Shown here: positions 16,837 through 25,760 of the stretch, one piece after another | How positions within the stretch are numbered: position 1 is the stretch's first letter | Layout of the letters: every line of letters starts with the position of its first letter | From: an uncultured Gordonibacter sp. | Lineage (GTDB): Bacteria; Actinomycetota; Coriobacteriia; Coriobacteriales; Eggerthellaceae | Direction of reading: 5' to 3' | Assembly: GCA_904420575.1 (NCBI GenBank) | Contig: CAJFVW010000052.1 | Span: 1-42,816 of the forward strand | Length of the DNA: 42,816 nucleotides | The notes under the pieces: generated by a model | Seen by the model: the letters and a program-made list of their open reading frames with translations, nothing else | Told to the model about the DNA's origin: nothing | Database searches by the model: none | Made by a program: the position numbers and the translations under genes

Positions 16837-18420
16837 TCATGCGAGGTCGGACAGGCGTTTTTGCACCAGGTCGATCACGTCCTGCTTGGAATGGACGCCC
16901 AGTTTGGCATAGAGCGACTTCGAATAGCTCTTCACCGTGTTGCGGGAAAGGCAGAGCTCCTTTTCCATGTGGGCCGCGTCCCGCCCTTGCGCCAGGAGCC
17001 GCAGCATCTCGCCTTCGCGCTTGGTGAGCCCATGCTCGCGCGCCAGCTCGTCGCAAGCGAGCGCCTGCATGTCGTCGCGCGCCTGCAGGTAGCGCGCGAT
17101 GAGCTCGTCCCGCCTGCGTACGGCGCGCTCGGCCGCCCTCTTCTCGCGCGTCCGCAGCAGCCACGCCCCCATGAGGATGAGGCAGAGCAGCGCGAAGGCG
17201 ATGACCGTCGTCTGCGCGAAGGCGATCTGGTCGCCCGCGACGATGGCCGAAGCGAGCCAGGTGCCCGCCACCAAGCCCGGGCGCGGGAAGGCGAACACGA
17301 GGGCCGACCAGCCCAGAAGGCGCGCACCGTCTTCGCGGAACGCCTCGATGACGAGCGCATAGGAGACAAGCAGCGCCATCTCCTAGCCGACATGCGCAAG
17401 CGTCACCATGACGACGCTGTAGGCGCCCGTGAGGAAAGGCAGGAACAGCAGCCCCGTGGCTATGGCGGCGAGGGCGGCGTTGAGCAGCGCCGCATAGCGC
17501 TTGCCTCCCTGCCGCACGTACAGAAGGAACGCCCCGATGGCGAAAAGCCCGGCCGCCTGCGAGGCAAGGCCCGAATCGGCTGCCGTCACGGCAGGGCTGG
17601 CCATGGCCACGTAGTCGAGCATGCCATAGGAAAACGACAGCAGAAGCACGTACACGAGCGGGACGGCGAGCGCGAGCGCCGGATGCGGCGGCCTGTCTTG
17701 GTGCCGCCCATCCGCAAAGGCAGGCGCCTTGCCGCCCGCATGGTCTTTCTCGGATCCGGGCCGCGAGGGCGCGCCGGCAAGGACGCCTTGCGGCGCCTTG
17801 CCCGGCGCCGCCGTACGCCGGCGCCCTCCCAGCACGAGCAGGAGCGCCATGGACGCGGCCAGCAGCACGGCGCACGAAGCGACCAGGGGGCCTGCAGGCA
17901 GAAGGTCGATGCCGAGCGCCGCCGGCGCGCCGGCAAGCGACCCGAGGCCCAAAACGTAGGCGCACTTGTCGTGCGCCAGCAGCCCGGCCTGGCCGAACCA
18001 AAGCGGCACCAGCACCCCTGCCCCGCAGCCGGCCGCCGCGGCGGCCGCATAGGCGAACGGCGCCGGGCTTTCCAGGGCTGCGCCTGCCTTTTCGGCGGAG
18101 AACGCAAGCCCGACGCACGCCAGGGCCGCCGCATACAGAACGCCGCCCGAGACGGCGGCCCCGACACGCGGCACCACGCGCTTGCGCGAAACGGCGAACA
18201 TGACGGCCGCCGTGACGCACAGGCTGCCGTTGAGCGCCAGCTCGTACAGGAACGGGTCGGTGCCGGGCAGCTCGAACAGCCAGTCGTAGTAGAAGAACAC
18301 GATCGCCACCGTGTAGGCGCAGGCGAAGCCCGTCGTCGCCGCTGCGAAAGGGTGCGCCCGCACCTGGGCCGCCATCCGCGAGAGGGCACCGCGGCCCTTG
18401 TTTCCGTCCGTTTCGATCAT
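16837..18420 (-). pseudogene. Membrane-bound LuxR regulator interrupted by an in-frame TAG
   Basis: Read in one frame, 16837-18420 encodes a regulator of about 527 codons. The first ~345 codons hold about nine or ten membrane helices, and the rest more helices and a GerE/LuxR domain (LTKREGEMLRLLAQGRDAAHMEKELCLSRNTVKSYSKSLYAKLGV). A TAG at 17383-17385 splits it. The next codons are GAG and then ATG (17377-17379), in the same frame, so an intact ancestor differs by one codon. An AGGAG touches this ATG, so restart is conceivable but badly spaced. Eggerthellaceae carry many intact proteins of this design, for example 24064-25524 here. It lies between two flavoprotein genes on the same strand. 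Either a nonsense pseudogene, a sequencing error, or a split regulator. Confidence 0.8.
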
Positions 18421-18454
18421 GCCGCCATGATACACGATCCTGACGCGGCGCGCC

Positions 18455-18490
18455 CCTTCGCGCTTCCTGCCAAGGCGGGAAGCGCGAAGG
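18455..18490 (-). terminator. Strong hairpin before the interrupted LuxR gene
   Basis: A 13-bp perfect stem (18455-18467 with 18478-18490) can extend inward by a GU pair and further GC pairs. It sits between the flavoprotein stop (18577) and the regulator start (18420). Confidence 0.55.
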
Positions 18491-18527
18491 ACGGGCTGCG
18501 GATTCGCCAAGAAGGGCCGCCATGGAA

Positions 18528-18544
18528 GGCGGGGGCGCCCCGCC
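18528..18544 (-). terminator. Short GC hairpin after the tandem-FMN flavoprotein gene
   Basis: GGCGGGG (18528-18534) and CCCCGCC (18538-18544) form a 7-bp stem with a 3-nt loop, 33 bases beyond the stop. Confidence 0.4.
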
Positions 18545-18576
18545 GTCGGGTGTTCGCCAAGCGGGCGACGCCTCCG

Positions 18577-20709
18577 TCAGCCCAGGTCGCTCACGATGGT
18601 CTCGGCCGCCTTCAGGCTGAAGGCCAATGCCTGGCAGTTGCCGTTGCCGTAGTCGCCGCCGTCGCGCACTTCCATGGATCCCGTGGTCATGCCGGCTGCA
18701 TACAGGCCCTTGACTACGCTGTCGTCTTCGCGCTGAACCCGCGTTTCGGGGTCGATCTTGATGCCGCCATGGGTGATGTAGGCGCCCGGCTCGATGCGCA
18801 TGGCGTACAGCTTGCCTCTCGTCTCGATGCTGGGCAGCTGCTTGTTCTCGAACTCGTCTTCCATCTCGCCGCGCGCGATGGCGTTGACGGTGTCGATCGT
18901 CTCTGCCAGATGCGGCAGGTCGAGGTCTTCGGCCATGGCCTCCACGCTGTCGTACTCCACGATGTCGCCCTTGTCGATGAGGTACTGGTAGCTGATGTCG
19001 TAGTTGTCGCTGTCGTGCGCAAGCGCGAAGCCCACTTCGTCGAAGATGTAGTAGAACCGGCCGCCGTGCTCGGGCTGGGTGCAAAGCCGCAGGTACTTCT
19101 TGTACGAACTCCGTTCGTTCACGAAGCGTTCCCCGTTCGCATCGACCAACAGGATGGGGATGTCCGTGTAGAAGAAGATGGTGTTCGACTTCGAGGTGAA
19201 CGCCTTGTTCGTGGAGGTGATGCCCCGGTCCATCATCGTCCATGCGCCGCCCGCCGACTGGGCGAGGAACAGCCCGTCGCCGGTGTTGTGGAACGGCGCG
19301 TTCACGTAGAAGCCTGCATAGTCGGGGGCGTACTGCTCCACCAGCTCCCTGTTCTGCATCCAGCCGCCCGTGCACAGAAGAACCGCCTTGGCGTGCACCG
19401 TCCACTGTGTGCCGTCGTCGCCCACGGCCTTGACGCCCGCCACCGCATCGCCGTCCATGATGAGCTCGGTCACCTTGGTTTCGGTGACGATCTCGTTGCC
19501 GGCGTGGGTGATGCGGTCGTACATCATGTCCACCGCGTTCACGGAACCGGCGTTCTGGCGGTAGTTGCTCCAGGGGCCCGACCCTATGTAGGGGTTGTCG
19601 CCGTACTTGTTCAGCGGCGCGAAACCCACGCCTTCCATGACCAGCTGATCGACCATTTCGGAGCCTTTGGTTATCATGACGTCGATGTAGGGCATGTCGG
19701 GGTTGTAGTAGGGCGACTCCTTGTCGAGCACGCTGCGGTAGGTGTCCATGAACGCCTGCTTGCTGGACATGTAGCCTTCCAGCCGGTCGAGGCCGTAGGC
19801 CTTGTGCAGCATGGTTTCCGTTGACATGATGAGGCCGCCGGACACCAGGAAACACCCGCCGTAATAGCTTGACTTGTCGAAGTTCAGCACTTTCTTGCCC
19901 GCCTTGGTGAGGTTCCAGGCGGCGTTGAGACCGGCAATGCCGGCCCCCACGATCACCACATCAACCTCGCGCTCCTCCACCGCCTCCACCACGGGGTCCG
20001 CCGGCACTTCGCCCATGAAGTCGAGCGGGGAGCCGCCCGCCTTCATGATGGACTTGCGCACGCACTCTATGATGGCGTTCGACGTGGAGGTCGCGCCCGT
20101 GACGGCATCGACGGCAAGCGAGTTGTTCGCCTGAATCTTCGCGGGAATGCGCTCGATGGCCGCGAAGCTCAGGTGCTCGGTTTCGTTGCTGCTCAAGAAC
20201 CGCACTTCCTTGATGGCACCTCCTTCGAAGGTGGTGGCCACGTACACGTTGCCCATCATGCCCATGCACGACGACACGAAGCGCCCGTCCTGCGGGGCGG
20301 CGTGCTCTATGGGCTGACCAATGGCCTGCCCATACGCCTCTTTCGCGGCGATGAGCACGGCGTTGGAGGAAATGGTGGCTCCGGTGATGCCGTCCACCTC
20401 CACGCTGTTGGCCTCCACCATGCGCCCGGGAAGCCACTCCGTCGCGCGCGAGCCTATGCCTTGCGTCTCCTTCGGGCCAAGCGCCTCCACCTCGGCAATG
20501 GCGCCGTCCTTCACCGTGACCGTCACTTCGACGTCGCCGCCGTTGCCGCGCGCGGTGGCCGTGCCCGTCCCCGACGCGCCGCCGCCGGAGGATCCGGCGC
20601 TTTCGGGCGCACAGCCGGCAAGGCCTCCCAGGATGCCGGCTCCCGCCGCAACGCCCACGGCGCCTGCCGCCGCACCCTTGATGAAGCCCCTTCGCGTGAG
20701 ATTGCCCAT
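18577..20709 (-). CDS. Tat lipoprotein flavoenzyme with two FMN-binding domains and an FAD domain
   Basis: 710 residues. The ATG at 20709 has a GGAGAGGGG site. R6-R7 (TRRGFIK) and a lipobox at C33 (LAGC) mark a Tat lipoprotein. Two FMN_bind domains follow in tandem, each with a flavinylation motif: DGITGAT (D106-T112) and DAVTGAT (D201-T207). The FAD domain (about 245-710) begins VVIVGAGIAGLNAAWNLTKAGK. In ERFVNERSSYKKY a tyrosine replaces the catalytic arginine of fumarate reductase, as in urocanate reductase-like members. THGGIKID and GLYAAGMTTGS close the active site. Two covalent FMN sites would form an electron wire to FAD. It is divergent from a histidine kinase, with phased direct repeats between them, which suggests two-component control. 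The substrate is unknown. Confidence 0.87.
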   Translation of the reverse strand: MGNLTRRGFIKGAAAGAVGVAAGAGILGGLAGCAPESAGSSGGGASGTGTATARGNGGDVEVTVTVKDGAIAEVEALGPKETQGIGSRATEWLPGRMVEANSVEVDGITGATISSNAVLIAAKEAYGQAIGQPIEHAAPQDGRFVSSCMGMMGNVYVATTFEGGAIKEVRFLSSNETEHLSFAAIERIPAKIQANNSLAVDAVTGATSTSNAIIECVRKSIMKAGGSPLDFMGEVPADPVVEAVEEREVDVVIVGAGIAGLNAAWNLTKAGKKVLNFDKSSYYGGCFLVSGGLIMSTETMLHKAYGLDRLEGYMSSKQAFMDTYRSVLDKESPYYNPDMPYIDVMITKGSEMVDQLVMEGVGFAPLNKYGDNPYIGSGPWSNYRQNAGSVNAVDMMYDRITHAGNEIVTETKVTELIMDGDAVAGVKAVGDDGTQWTVHAKAVLLCTGGWMQNRELVEQYAPDYAGFYVNAPFHNTGDGLFLAQSAGGAWTMMDRGITSTNKAFTSKSNTIFFYTDIPILLVDANGERFVNERSSYKKYLRLCTQPEHGGRFYYIFDEVGFALAHDSDNYDISYQYLIDKGDIVEYDSVEAMAEDLDLPHLAETIDTVNAIARGEMEDEFENKQLPSIETRGKLYAMRIEPGAYITHGGIKIDPETRVQREDDSVVKGLYAAGMTTGSMEVRDGGDYGNGNCQALAFSLKAAETIVSDLG

Positions 20710-20804
20710 CCTGTCCCCTCTCCTTCCCTTTTCGGTTTCGGTCGCAGCCGCGCGGGGCCTCCGCGCAGTGCGAGGCAAAGGATAGACCCGCATGCACGCG
20801 GCCA

Positions 20805-20823
20805 TGTTAAGCAGGTGTTAAGC
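20805..20823. promoter_or_regulatory. 11-bp-phased direct repeat TGTTAAGC
   Basis: TGTTAAGC occurs at 20805-20812 and again at 20816-20823. A repeat every 11 bases is the usual binding pattern of OmpR/PhoB-type response regulators. It lies about 100 bases upstream of the flavoprotein start. Confidence 0.55.
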
Positions 20824-20954
20824 CTCGCGCGCGTTTGCGGTGCGCAGGCAAGGCGACTTCGGCCGTCCGTTGCTTCCGAACGCGTCGAAAGCGAGGTCGG
20901 CATGCGTTGTCACGGCCACCCTTCCAAGCCGATGCGAGCAAAGCGACGGCAAAC

Positions 20955-20970
20955 TTAATCCCAATTTAAT
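20955..20970. promoter_or_regulatory. 11-bp-phased direct repeat TTAAT
   Basis: TTAAT at 20955-20959 and 20966-20970 repeats with the same 11-base phase as the pair at 20805. It is a candidate second box for the neighbouring response regulator, nearer the kinase gene. Confidence 0.4.
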
Positions 20971-21148
20971 GTCTGCCCCCCTTTCCCGGGAAACGCGAAT
21001 TTGGGGTAATGGTCGTTGCGCCGGCGAAGGGCTGCGACGCGCCGCGCGGCCGCCTGCGCCCTGGCGCGGGTTTGGCGGGCGGGACGCGGCGAGGTTTGCG
21101 CTTTCCGGCGCGCCCGAACGCGCAGCAACGCCAGGAAAGGAACCGTCC

Positions 21149-22993
21149 ATGCATGCCGAGAACCCGCTGATCCCTTCCTTGCTGCTTGTCTGCGCCGTTG
21201 CGCTGTCGGCCTTTCTTGCAGTCTGTTCGGGTCTTTTTCAGCCTGTCGTGGAAAACGGTGGCTTCGTGTCGCTGGCCGGCGGGCGCATATGCGCGATCGA
21301 GGGGGAGCGCTGGGACGAGCGCACCGGCACGTGCGTGGCCGGTTTTCGGGTGGAAGACCCTTCGGAGTGCGCCGTGGCCGTCGTGCGGGCATCGAGCGGC
21401 CCCATGCAGGTCAAGGTGAACGGATTTGTCGTAGAGCCCAAGGAATACGACGAGGCGCGGCAGGCGTCCGTGGTGACGATGGCGGGCCTGGACCTGCCGA
21501 AGGACGGGCAGGGCGTCGCGCACGTCGAAATCGAGATAGCGACGGGGCGCTGGGACGTGTCGGACCGCATGTATGTGGGAACCGAGCCGGCTGTCGTGAA
21601 CGCATTCGTGATCGACTACCGTGCGGTCAACGCCGTGTCCATGGCAGTGCTCGCCGTCATGATCCTCTATGGGTTCTCGCTGTATCTCTCGAAGCGTACG
21701 GAGGCCTATCTGCGCCCGTTCATCGCCTATGCGTCGTTTCTCATGTTCTGGCTCGTCATGACAAACGCCTCGCGCACGGAGGCGGTCGCTCCCGGCCTTT
21801 TCGACTTCGTGCAGGTGTGCGGGCATTTCTACGTCGCCTACATCCCCTTCGCCATCTGCGTGCTTCTTTCCGGATCCCCGATTCCGAAGAGTATTCGCCC
21901 CTTCTTCCGATGGCAGGGCCTGCTTCTGGTGCCGCTGGCGTTCGGCACGCTCGGGTTCTTCACGAGCTTCGGCCTCGTCATGGCAACGATGCTGCTGGCA
22001 TGCCTTGCCTGCGGCGGCTTCGCTCTCGTTTCGGGCGGCTGCCACGGCATTCCCGGCACCTCCATCCTGCTGGTTGGTTTCGGCGCGACCATGGGGCTCA
22101 AGATCGCGGCCTTCTTCGTGGACTACGGCCTTGTGGCCGACAGCGTGCTGTTCTTCACGTTGCGCAAGTCGCGTTTCCTGAACGTCTTCGTGCTGGCCGC
22201 CATCATGGTCTTCCTCAACCGGCGCTTCGCGGCCAACTTCAGAAAGACCGAAGACCAAAGCGCCCTGCTCGACCGCATGGTGGCCGAAAGGACCGTCGAG
22301 CTGGAACGCCAGCAGCAGCTGCGCTTGGGAATGATGGCGAACATCTTCCACGACCTGAGAACGCCCCTGTTCGCGATCAGGAGCTGCGTTGCGGGCATGG
22401 AAGAGCGCAGAGTGCGCGAAAGCGACGTCGCGCTTCTGAAAGACCGCGTCGCCTTGCTGTCGCGGCTTACCGAAGACCTATTCACGGCGGCGAAGCTGGA
22501 AGACGACGACGTGGCCTTGATCGAAGAGCCCGTGTGCCTGCGCGATACGCTGCTTCTCGCCGTCGGGGCCTCGCGGCCAATGGCCCGCGAGGCGGGGGTG
22601 GAGCTGCGATGCGAGGTCGAAGCCGCCCATTGCACCTGGGGGGACGCGCATTACCTTGCGCGGGCGTTCGAGAACCTGGTGGCGAACGCCGTTCAGCATG
22701 CACCCGAAGGCAGCACGGTCACGGCCAGACTGTGGCGCGACGGCGGAAGCGTCTGCGCGTCGATACACAACGAAGGCGCGGGGATCGACCCTTCCGACAT
22801 GCCCCACATCTTCGAGCGCTACTATCACAGAAGCAGGACGGCGCGCGACCATGCATCGTCGGGGCTAGGGCTTTCCATCGCGCAGTCCGTCGTCCAAAAA
22901 CATCAAGGAGACATCCTCGTGGAAAGCGAACCGGGACACGGCTGCACGTTCACGGTCCTTCTTCCCGCTTTCGAACCCGAGGCGTGCAACTAG
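21149..22993 (+). CDS. Membrane sensor histidine kinase
   Basis: 614 residues. The ATG at 21149 has an AAAGGA site. One helix (about 10-30) leads to an extracellular beta-rich region (about 31-150). About seven helices follow (155-370), a layout like the 7TM-DISM sensors. The kinase core has H401 in FHDLRTPLFAIRS as the phosphorylated histidine, the N box ENLVANAVQHA, IHNEGAGIDPSDMPHIFERYY, and the G2 box GLGLSIAQSVVQKH. It senses an external signal and should phosphorylate the response regulator at 22990-23685. The two genes face each other and share CTAG at their stops, which is unusual because such pairs are normally codirectional. It is divergent from the flavoprotein at 18577-20709. Confidence 0.9.
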   Translation: MHAENPLIPSLLLVCAVALSAFLAVCSGLFQPVVENGGFVSLAGGRICAIEGERWDERTGTCVAGFRVEDPSECAVAVVRASSGPMQVKVNGFVVEPKEYDEARQASVVTMAGLDLPKDGQGVAHVEIEIATGRWDVSDRMYVGTEPAVVNAFVIDYRAVNAVSMAVLAVMILYGFSLYLSKRTEAYLRPFIAYASFLMFWLVMTNASRTEAVAPGLFDFVQVCGHFYVAYIPFAICVLLSGSPIPKSIRPFFRWQGLLLVPLAFGTLGFFTSFGLVMATMLLACLACGGFALVSGGCHGIPGTSILLVGFGATMGLKIAAFFVDYGLVADSVLFFTLRKSRFLNVFVLAAIMVFLNRRFAANFRKTEDQSALLDRMVAERTVELERQQQLRLGMMANIFHDLRTPLFAIRSCVAGMEERRVRESDVALLKDRVALLSRLTEDLFTAAKLEDDDVALIEEPVCLRDTLLLAVGASRPMAREAGVELRCEVEAAHCTWGDAHYLARAFENLVANAVQHAPEGSTVTARLWRDGGSVCASIHNEGAGIDPSDMPHIFERYYHRSRTARDHASSGLGLSIAQSVVQKHQGDILVESEPGHGCTFTVLLPAFEPEACN

Positions 22994-23685
22994 TCTTCGC
23001 CGCAGGAGAACGTGTAGCCCTTGCCCCAGACGTTTCTTATGAAGCGGGGGTTCTGGCTGTCGTCGCCGATCTTGGCGCGAATGTGATGGATGTGCACGAT
23101 CACCGTCCGCGCGTCTCCGAAGCTGTCCTTTCCCCATACCCGGCGGTAGAGCTCCTTCGAGGTGAAGTGCCGGCCGCGGTTCTGCATGAGGAAGGCAAGC
23201 AGCTTGAACTCGAGCGGCGGCAGGGCGATCTGCTCGCCGTCGCGTGCGAGCGTCGCCGTGCGGGCATCGAGCCGGAACGGGCCGCACGAAAGCACGTTCT
23301 CCTCGTTCGAACCGTTCCGGGTCGGCAAAGCGCGTCGCATGTTCGCCTCGATGCGGGCGTTCAGGACGTCGTTGTCGAACGGCTTCGTCACGAAGTCGTC
23401 CGCTCCGGCATCGAGCGCCCTGATGATGGTGTCGCTGTCGTCCATGCAGCTGACGAAGATGATAGGGCAGTCGTGCCACTGCCGCAGCTGCCGACAAAGG
23501 CCGATGCCGTCTGCGTCCGGCAGGAGGACGTCGAGAAGGATCAGGTCGAAGGAGCCGCGCGCCAGCCCAAGCGCTTCGCCCGAAGTCCGTGCGCAGTGAA
23601 CCCGGCAGCTCCTTTTCCCCTCGAGATAGTATGTGATCGTCCGCGCTATGAAGTCGTCGTCCTCGACGAGAAGAACGTCGATCAT
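22990..23685 (-). CDS. OmpR/PhoB-family response regulator
   Basis: 231 residues, the usual length. The ATG at 23685 follows a GAAGAGGG site. The receiver domain (1-120) starts IDVLLVEDDD, with D52 as phosphoacceptor (LILLDVLLPDADG) and K101 (DFVTKPFD). The winged-helix DNA-binding domain (about 135-230) contains LPPLEFKLLAFLMQNRG, the recognition region ARTVIVHIHHIRAKIG, and the ending RNVWGKGYTF. The partner is the histidine kinase whose stop overlaps its own by 4 bases. It has its own promoter at 23786-23816. The 11-bp-phased repeats at 20805 and 20955 are candidate targets. Confidence 0.93.
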   Translation of the reverse strand: MIDVLLVEDDDFIARTITYYLEGKRSCRVHCARTSGEALGLARGSFDLILLDVLLPDADGIGLCRQLRQWHDCPIIFVSCMDDSDTIIRALDAGADDFVTKPFDNDVLNARIEANMRRALPTRNGSNEENVLSCGPFRLDARTATLARDGEQIALPPLEFKLLAFLMQNRGRHFTSKELYRRVWGKDSFGDARTVIVHIHHIRAKIGDDSQNPRFIRNVWGKGYTFSCGED

Positions 23686-23766
23686 CGAAGCCCTCTTCCC
23701 TCGCCCAGCCCGCTCCGCACGACGTGCGCCGCCATGACGCGTGGCGCAAGCGACGGAGCCGGACAC

Positions 23767-23816
23767 TTTCGCGCCATTTCGCGCCATTATAAGCGATCGA
23801 TGCGTTCCGTACCAAA
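23767..23816 (-). promoter_or_regulatory. Response regulator promoter with tandem repeat
   Basis: On the minus strand TTGGTA (23811-23816), an 18-base spacer and a perfect TATAAT (23786-23791) form a promoter about 100 bases before the ATG. Directly downstream TTTCGCGCCA (plus strand) is repeated head to tail at 23767-23776 and 23777-23786, at about the transcription start, which suits an autoregulatory site. Confidence 0.6.
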
Positions 23817-23832
23817 CGCCCGCAGGCAGGCG

Positions 23833-23868
23833 ACGGCGAAAAGGCGGTGGTGTGGGCCTTTTCGCCGT
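23833..23868 (-). terminator. Hairpin terminator past the membrane LuxR gene
   Basis: ACGGCGAAAAGG (23833-23844) pairs perfectly with CCTTTTCGCCGT (23857-23868) around a 12-nt loop. It is 195 bases beyond the LuxR stop. Confidence 0.45.
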
Positions 23869-24063
23869 GCCGGAAAAGAAGCGTCGCCCTGCGCGAGGAA
23901 AACGATGTCAGGCCATTTTGTCGATAAGTTCTTCCGGAAGGCCATGGCTGGCCCCCCAAAAGCTCGGGCAGGAAAGCCGCATGACGGCGCGCGCGTTTCC
24001 AGCGGGGATCCCAAAAGGGACGCTTCGTCCGCTCCGCACGTCCCGCGAATCCCACGACTTCCG

Positions 24064-25524
24064 TCATTTTGCCCGGGCCGCCTCCTCTACCCTGTCCATG
24101 AGCGACTGCTGGGAGTTGATCTCCATCTTCTGATAGATGTGCATGATGTGCGTGCGCGCCGTGCCGTCGGATATGACCAGCGACTCGGCTATGTGGCGGG
24201 CATTGCGGCCGCGCGCCAGCAGCACAAGCACCTCCGATTCGCGCGGCGTCAGCCCATAGCGCGCCGCCACGCGGGCGCAGGCGTCGGCGAAAAGGGCCTC
24301 TGCGCTCGCCTGCATATCGGCCTGCTGCCGCACCCGCTGCACATCGTGCGCCCGCAAGCGCCACAAACGCACGATGTGCAGAGCCGCGAGCAGGAGCAAC
24401 GCGAAGAACGCCAGTAGGATGATGACGGTTCGCACGTCGGAGCCGAAAGCGGCAGGAGCCAGCATGATGCCGCAGATGCCCAGAGCCCACCCCAGCTTGT
24501 AGGCGAAGAACGCGATGCAGGTATAGGCGAACGGCATGCGCTCCGGGCGGTAGTACCGCGGCACGGTCCACACGAACAGCAGCAGGACCGAGTAGCAGAT
24601 GCCCAACGGCACCAGGTACAGCGCCGGAACGGAATCGTCGAACAGCGCCGACACGTACAAGGCCACCACCACGAGCGGCAGCACGAGCGTGCGGAACAGC
24701 TCCACGAACTCCATTTCCTGCAGATGGTTGAGCAGGGAAAAGAACAGCGCGCCGGACGCAACGCTGGCGATCCCTGCGGAAACCTGGATGGCTCGGGAAG
24801 CCTGGCCGCTGTCCTGCAGCGCCATGGCCTGGTCGTGCAGCGACAGCAGCAACACGTTGATGAGCGCGATGCTCGCGCAGCATTCCCAGAAGGGAAACGC
24901 CTGCGAGAAGCCCTCCGACTGCTCGCGTTCGGCAGTTATGTCCTCTTGCTCGGACGAGGTCTCGGGAGTGCCGCGCAGGCGGTCGCCCAACGCCAAGAGC
25001 GCGCAGGCTCCCGGCATGAAGAAGAACGCCGCTCCCAGCGCCAAGCCCGAGGGCGCCATGGCGCACGCGATCTGCAAGGCGCCGGCAACGGCAAGGGCCA
25101 GGGCGAACGAGCGGATGGCTTTCCTGACGCCCACTTCCAGGAAGAATTCCGCATACAGGACGAACAGCAGCCCTGCCGCCTGCAGGCAGACGGAGCTTGC
25201 CGTAGCCAGCTCGGAAGACGCGCCTTCGCCGAACGCCTGTTGGGCCCGTACAACCAGCCCTGCGGTCTGCACGAGCGCCAGCACGGCCAGAAGCCACCCT
25301 TTCGAGCTCAGGCGCGCCTTCGACCCCGCTGCCACGGCCACTCCCAAAGCAAGCGCCGCGGCGAGCGCCAGCATGATGAAGGCCAGCTCTTCCGGCGTGC
25401 GCGTGCCGAACACCCACAAGGCGGTGTAGCGTTCGTATTCGGTGCTGGCGAGGCACAGGCCCAATCCCGCAGTCGCACAGAGAAGCCAGCGGTTCTGCGG
25501 TTCGAGCGCGGCGGGTCTGTTCAT
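24064..25524 (-). CDS. Membrane-bound LuxR-family regulator
   Basis: 486 residues. The ATG at 25524 has an AAGGAG site. An earlier ATG at 25578 is possible but has no better site. About twelve hydrophobic helices fill residues 10-400 (WLLCATAGLGLCLAST, LAFIMLALAAALALGVAVA and others). The last ~70 residues are a GerE/LuxR domain (LTPRESEVLVLLARGRNARHIAESLVISDGTARTHIMHIYQKMEI). This 12-helix plus LuxR design is common in Eggerthellaceae next to flavoenzyme genes, and the membrane part probably senses the substrate. It is divergent from the flavoprotein at 25761, which is its likely target. No receiver domain. Confidence 0.9.
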   Translation of the reverse strand: MNRPAALEPQNRWLLCATAGLGLCLASTEYERYTALWVFGTRTPEELAFIMLALAAALALGVAVAAGSKARLSSKGWLLAVLALVQTAGLVVRAQQAFGEGASSELATASSVCLQAAGLLFVLYAEFFLEVGVRKAIRSFALALAVAGALQIACAMAPSGLALGAAFFFMPGACALLALGDRLRGTPETSSEQEDITAEREQSEGFSQAFPFWECCASIALINVLLLSLHDQAMALQDSGQASRAIQVSAGIASVASGALFFSLLNHLQEMEFVELFRTLVLPLVVVALYVSALFDDSVPALYLVPLGICYSVLLLFVWTVPRYYRPERMPFAYTCIAFFAYKLGWALGICGIMLAPAAFGSDVRTVIILLAFFALLLLAALHIVRLWRLRAHDVQRVRQQADMQASAEALFADACARVAARYGLTPRESEVLVLLARGRNARHIAESLVISDGTARTHIMHIYQKMEINSQQSLMDRVEEAARAK

Positions 25525-25618
25525 GGAAAGCGACTCCTTCTTTTCGTTCGTCAACAGGTCTGGCCAAGGTTCGGACATCGTTCGAGGGTTCGGCCATGTG
25601 CGGCAAGAATCCGATTGT

Positions 25619-25654
25619 ACGTCTTAGCCGTCGAAGAAGATCAGATCCTACGTC
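25619..25654. promoter_or_regulatory. Repeated TACGTCT in the divergent LuxR/flavoprotein gap
   Basis: The heptamer TACGTCT occurs twice about 29 bases apart (near 25619 and 25648) in the 236-base gap between the divergent genes. It could be a binding site for the LuxR-type protein. Weak evidence. Confidence 0.25.
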
Positions 25655-25760
25655 TGATTCGTAACCCGAACGTGCTTTTTACTCTGGCAGCAATGCGGGA
25701 GCGTAAGGCTTCACGCGGTAGGAGGGCGCAGGTGCGCCGCGAAGGAAAGGGAGAGGGACC

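Larger units (their letters stand above)
20710..21148. other. Divergent control region, flavoprotein / histidine kinase
   Basis: 439 bases with no gene. It contains two pairs of direct repeats spaced 11 bases apart (20805-20823 and 20955-20970). The rest is GC-rich DNA with no clear promoter hexamers. Confidence 0.4.
23686..24063. other. Gap between response regulator and membrane LuxR gene
   Basis: 378 bases with no gene. It contains the response regulator promoter with a tandem repeat (23767-23816) and a hairpin (23833-23868). The remainder shows nothing clear. Confidence 0.4.

Noticed and set aside
17383-17385. TAG in the LuxR gene as pyrrolysine or programmed readthrough
   Set aside because: No pyl genes or readthrough context are visible. 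A nonsense change or sequence error is simpler.
16459-19824. Long plus-strand open frame opposite the flavoprotein and LuxR genes
   Set aside because: No domain, signal or ribosome site. Codon composition is that of a reversed GC-rich gene.
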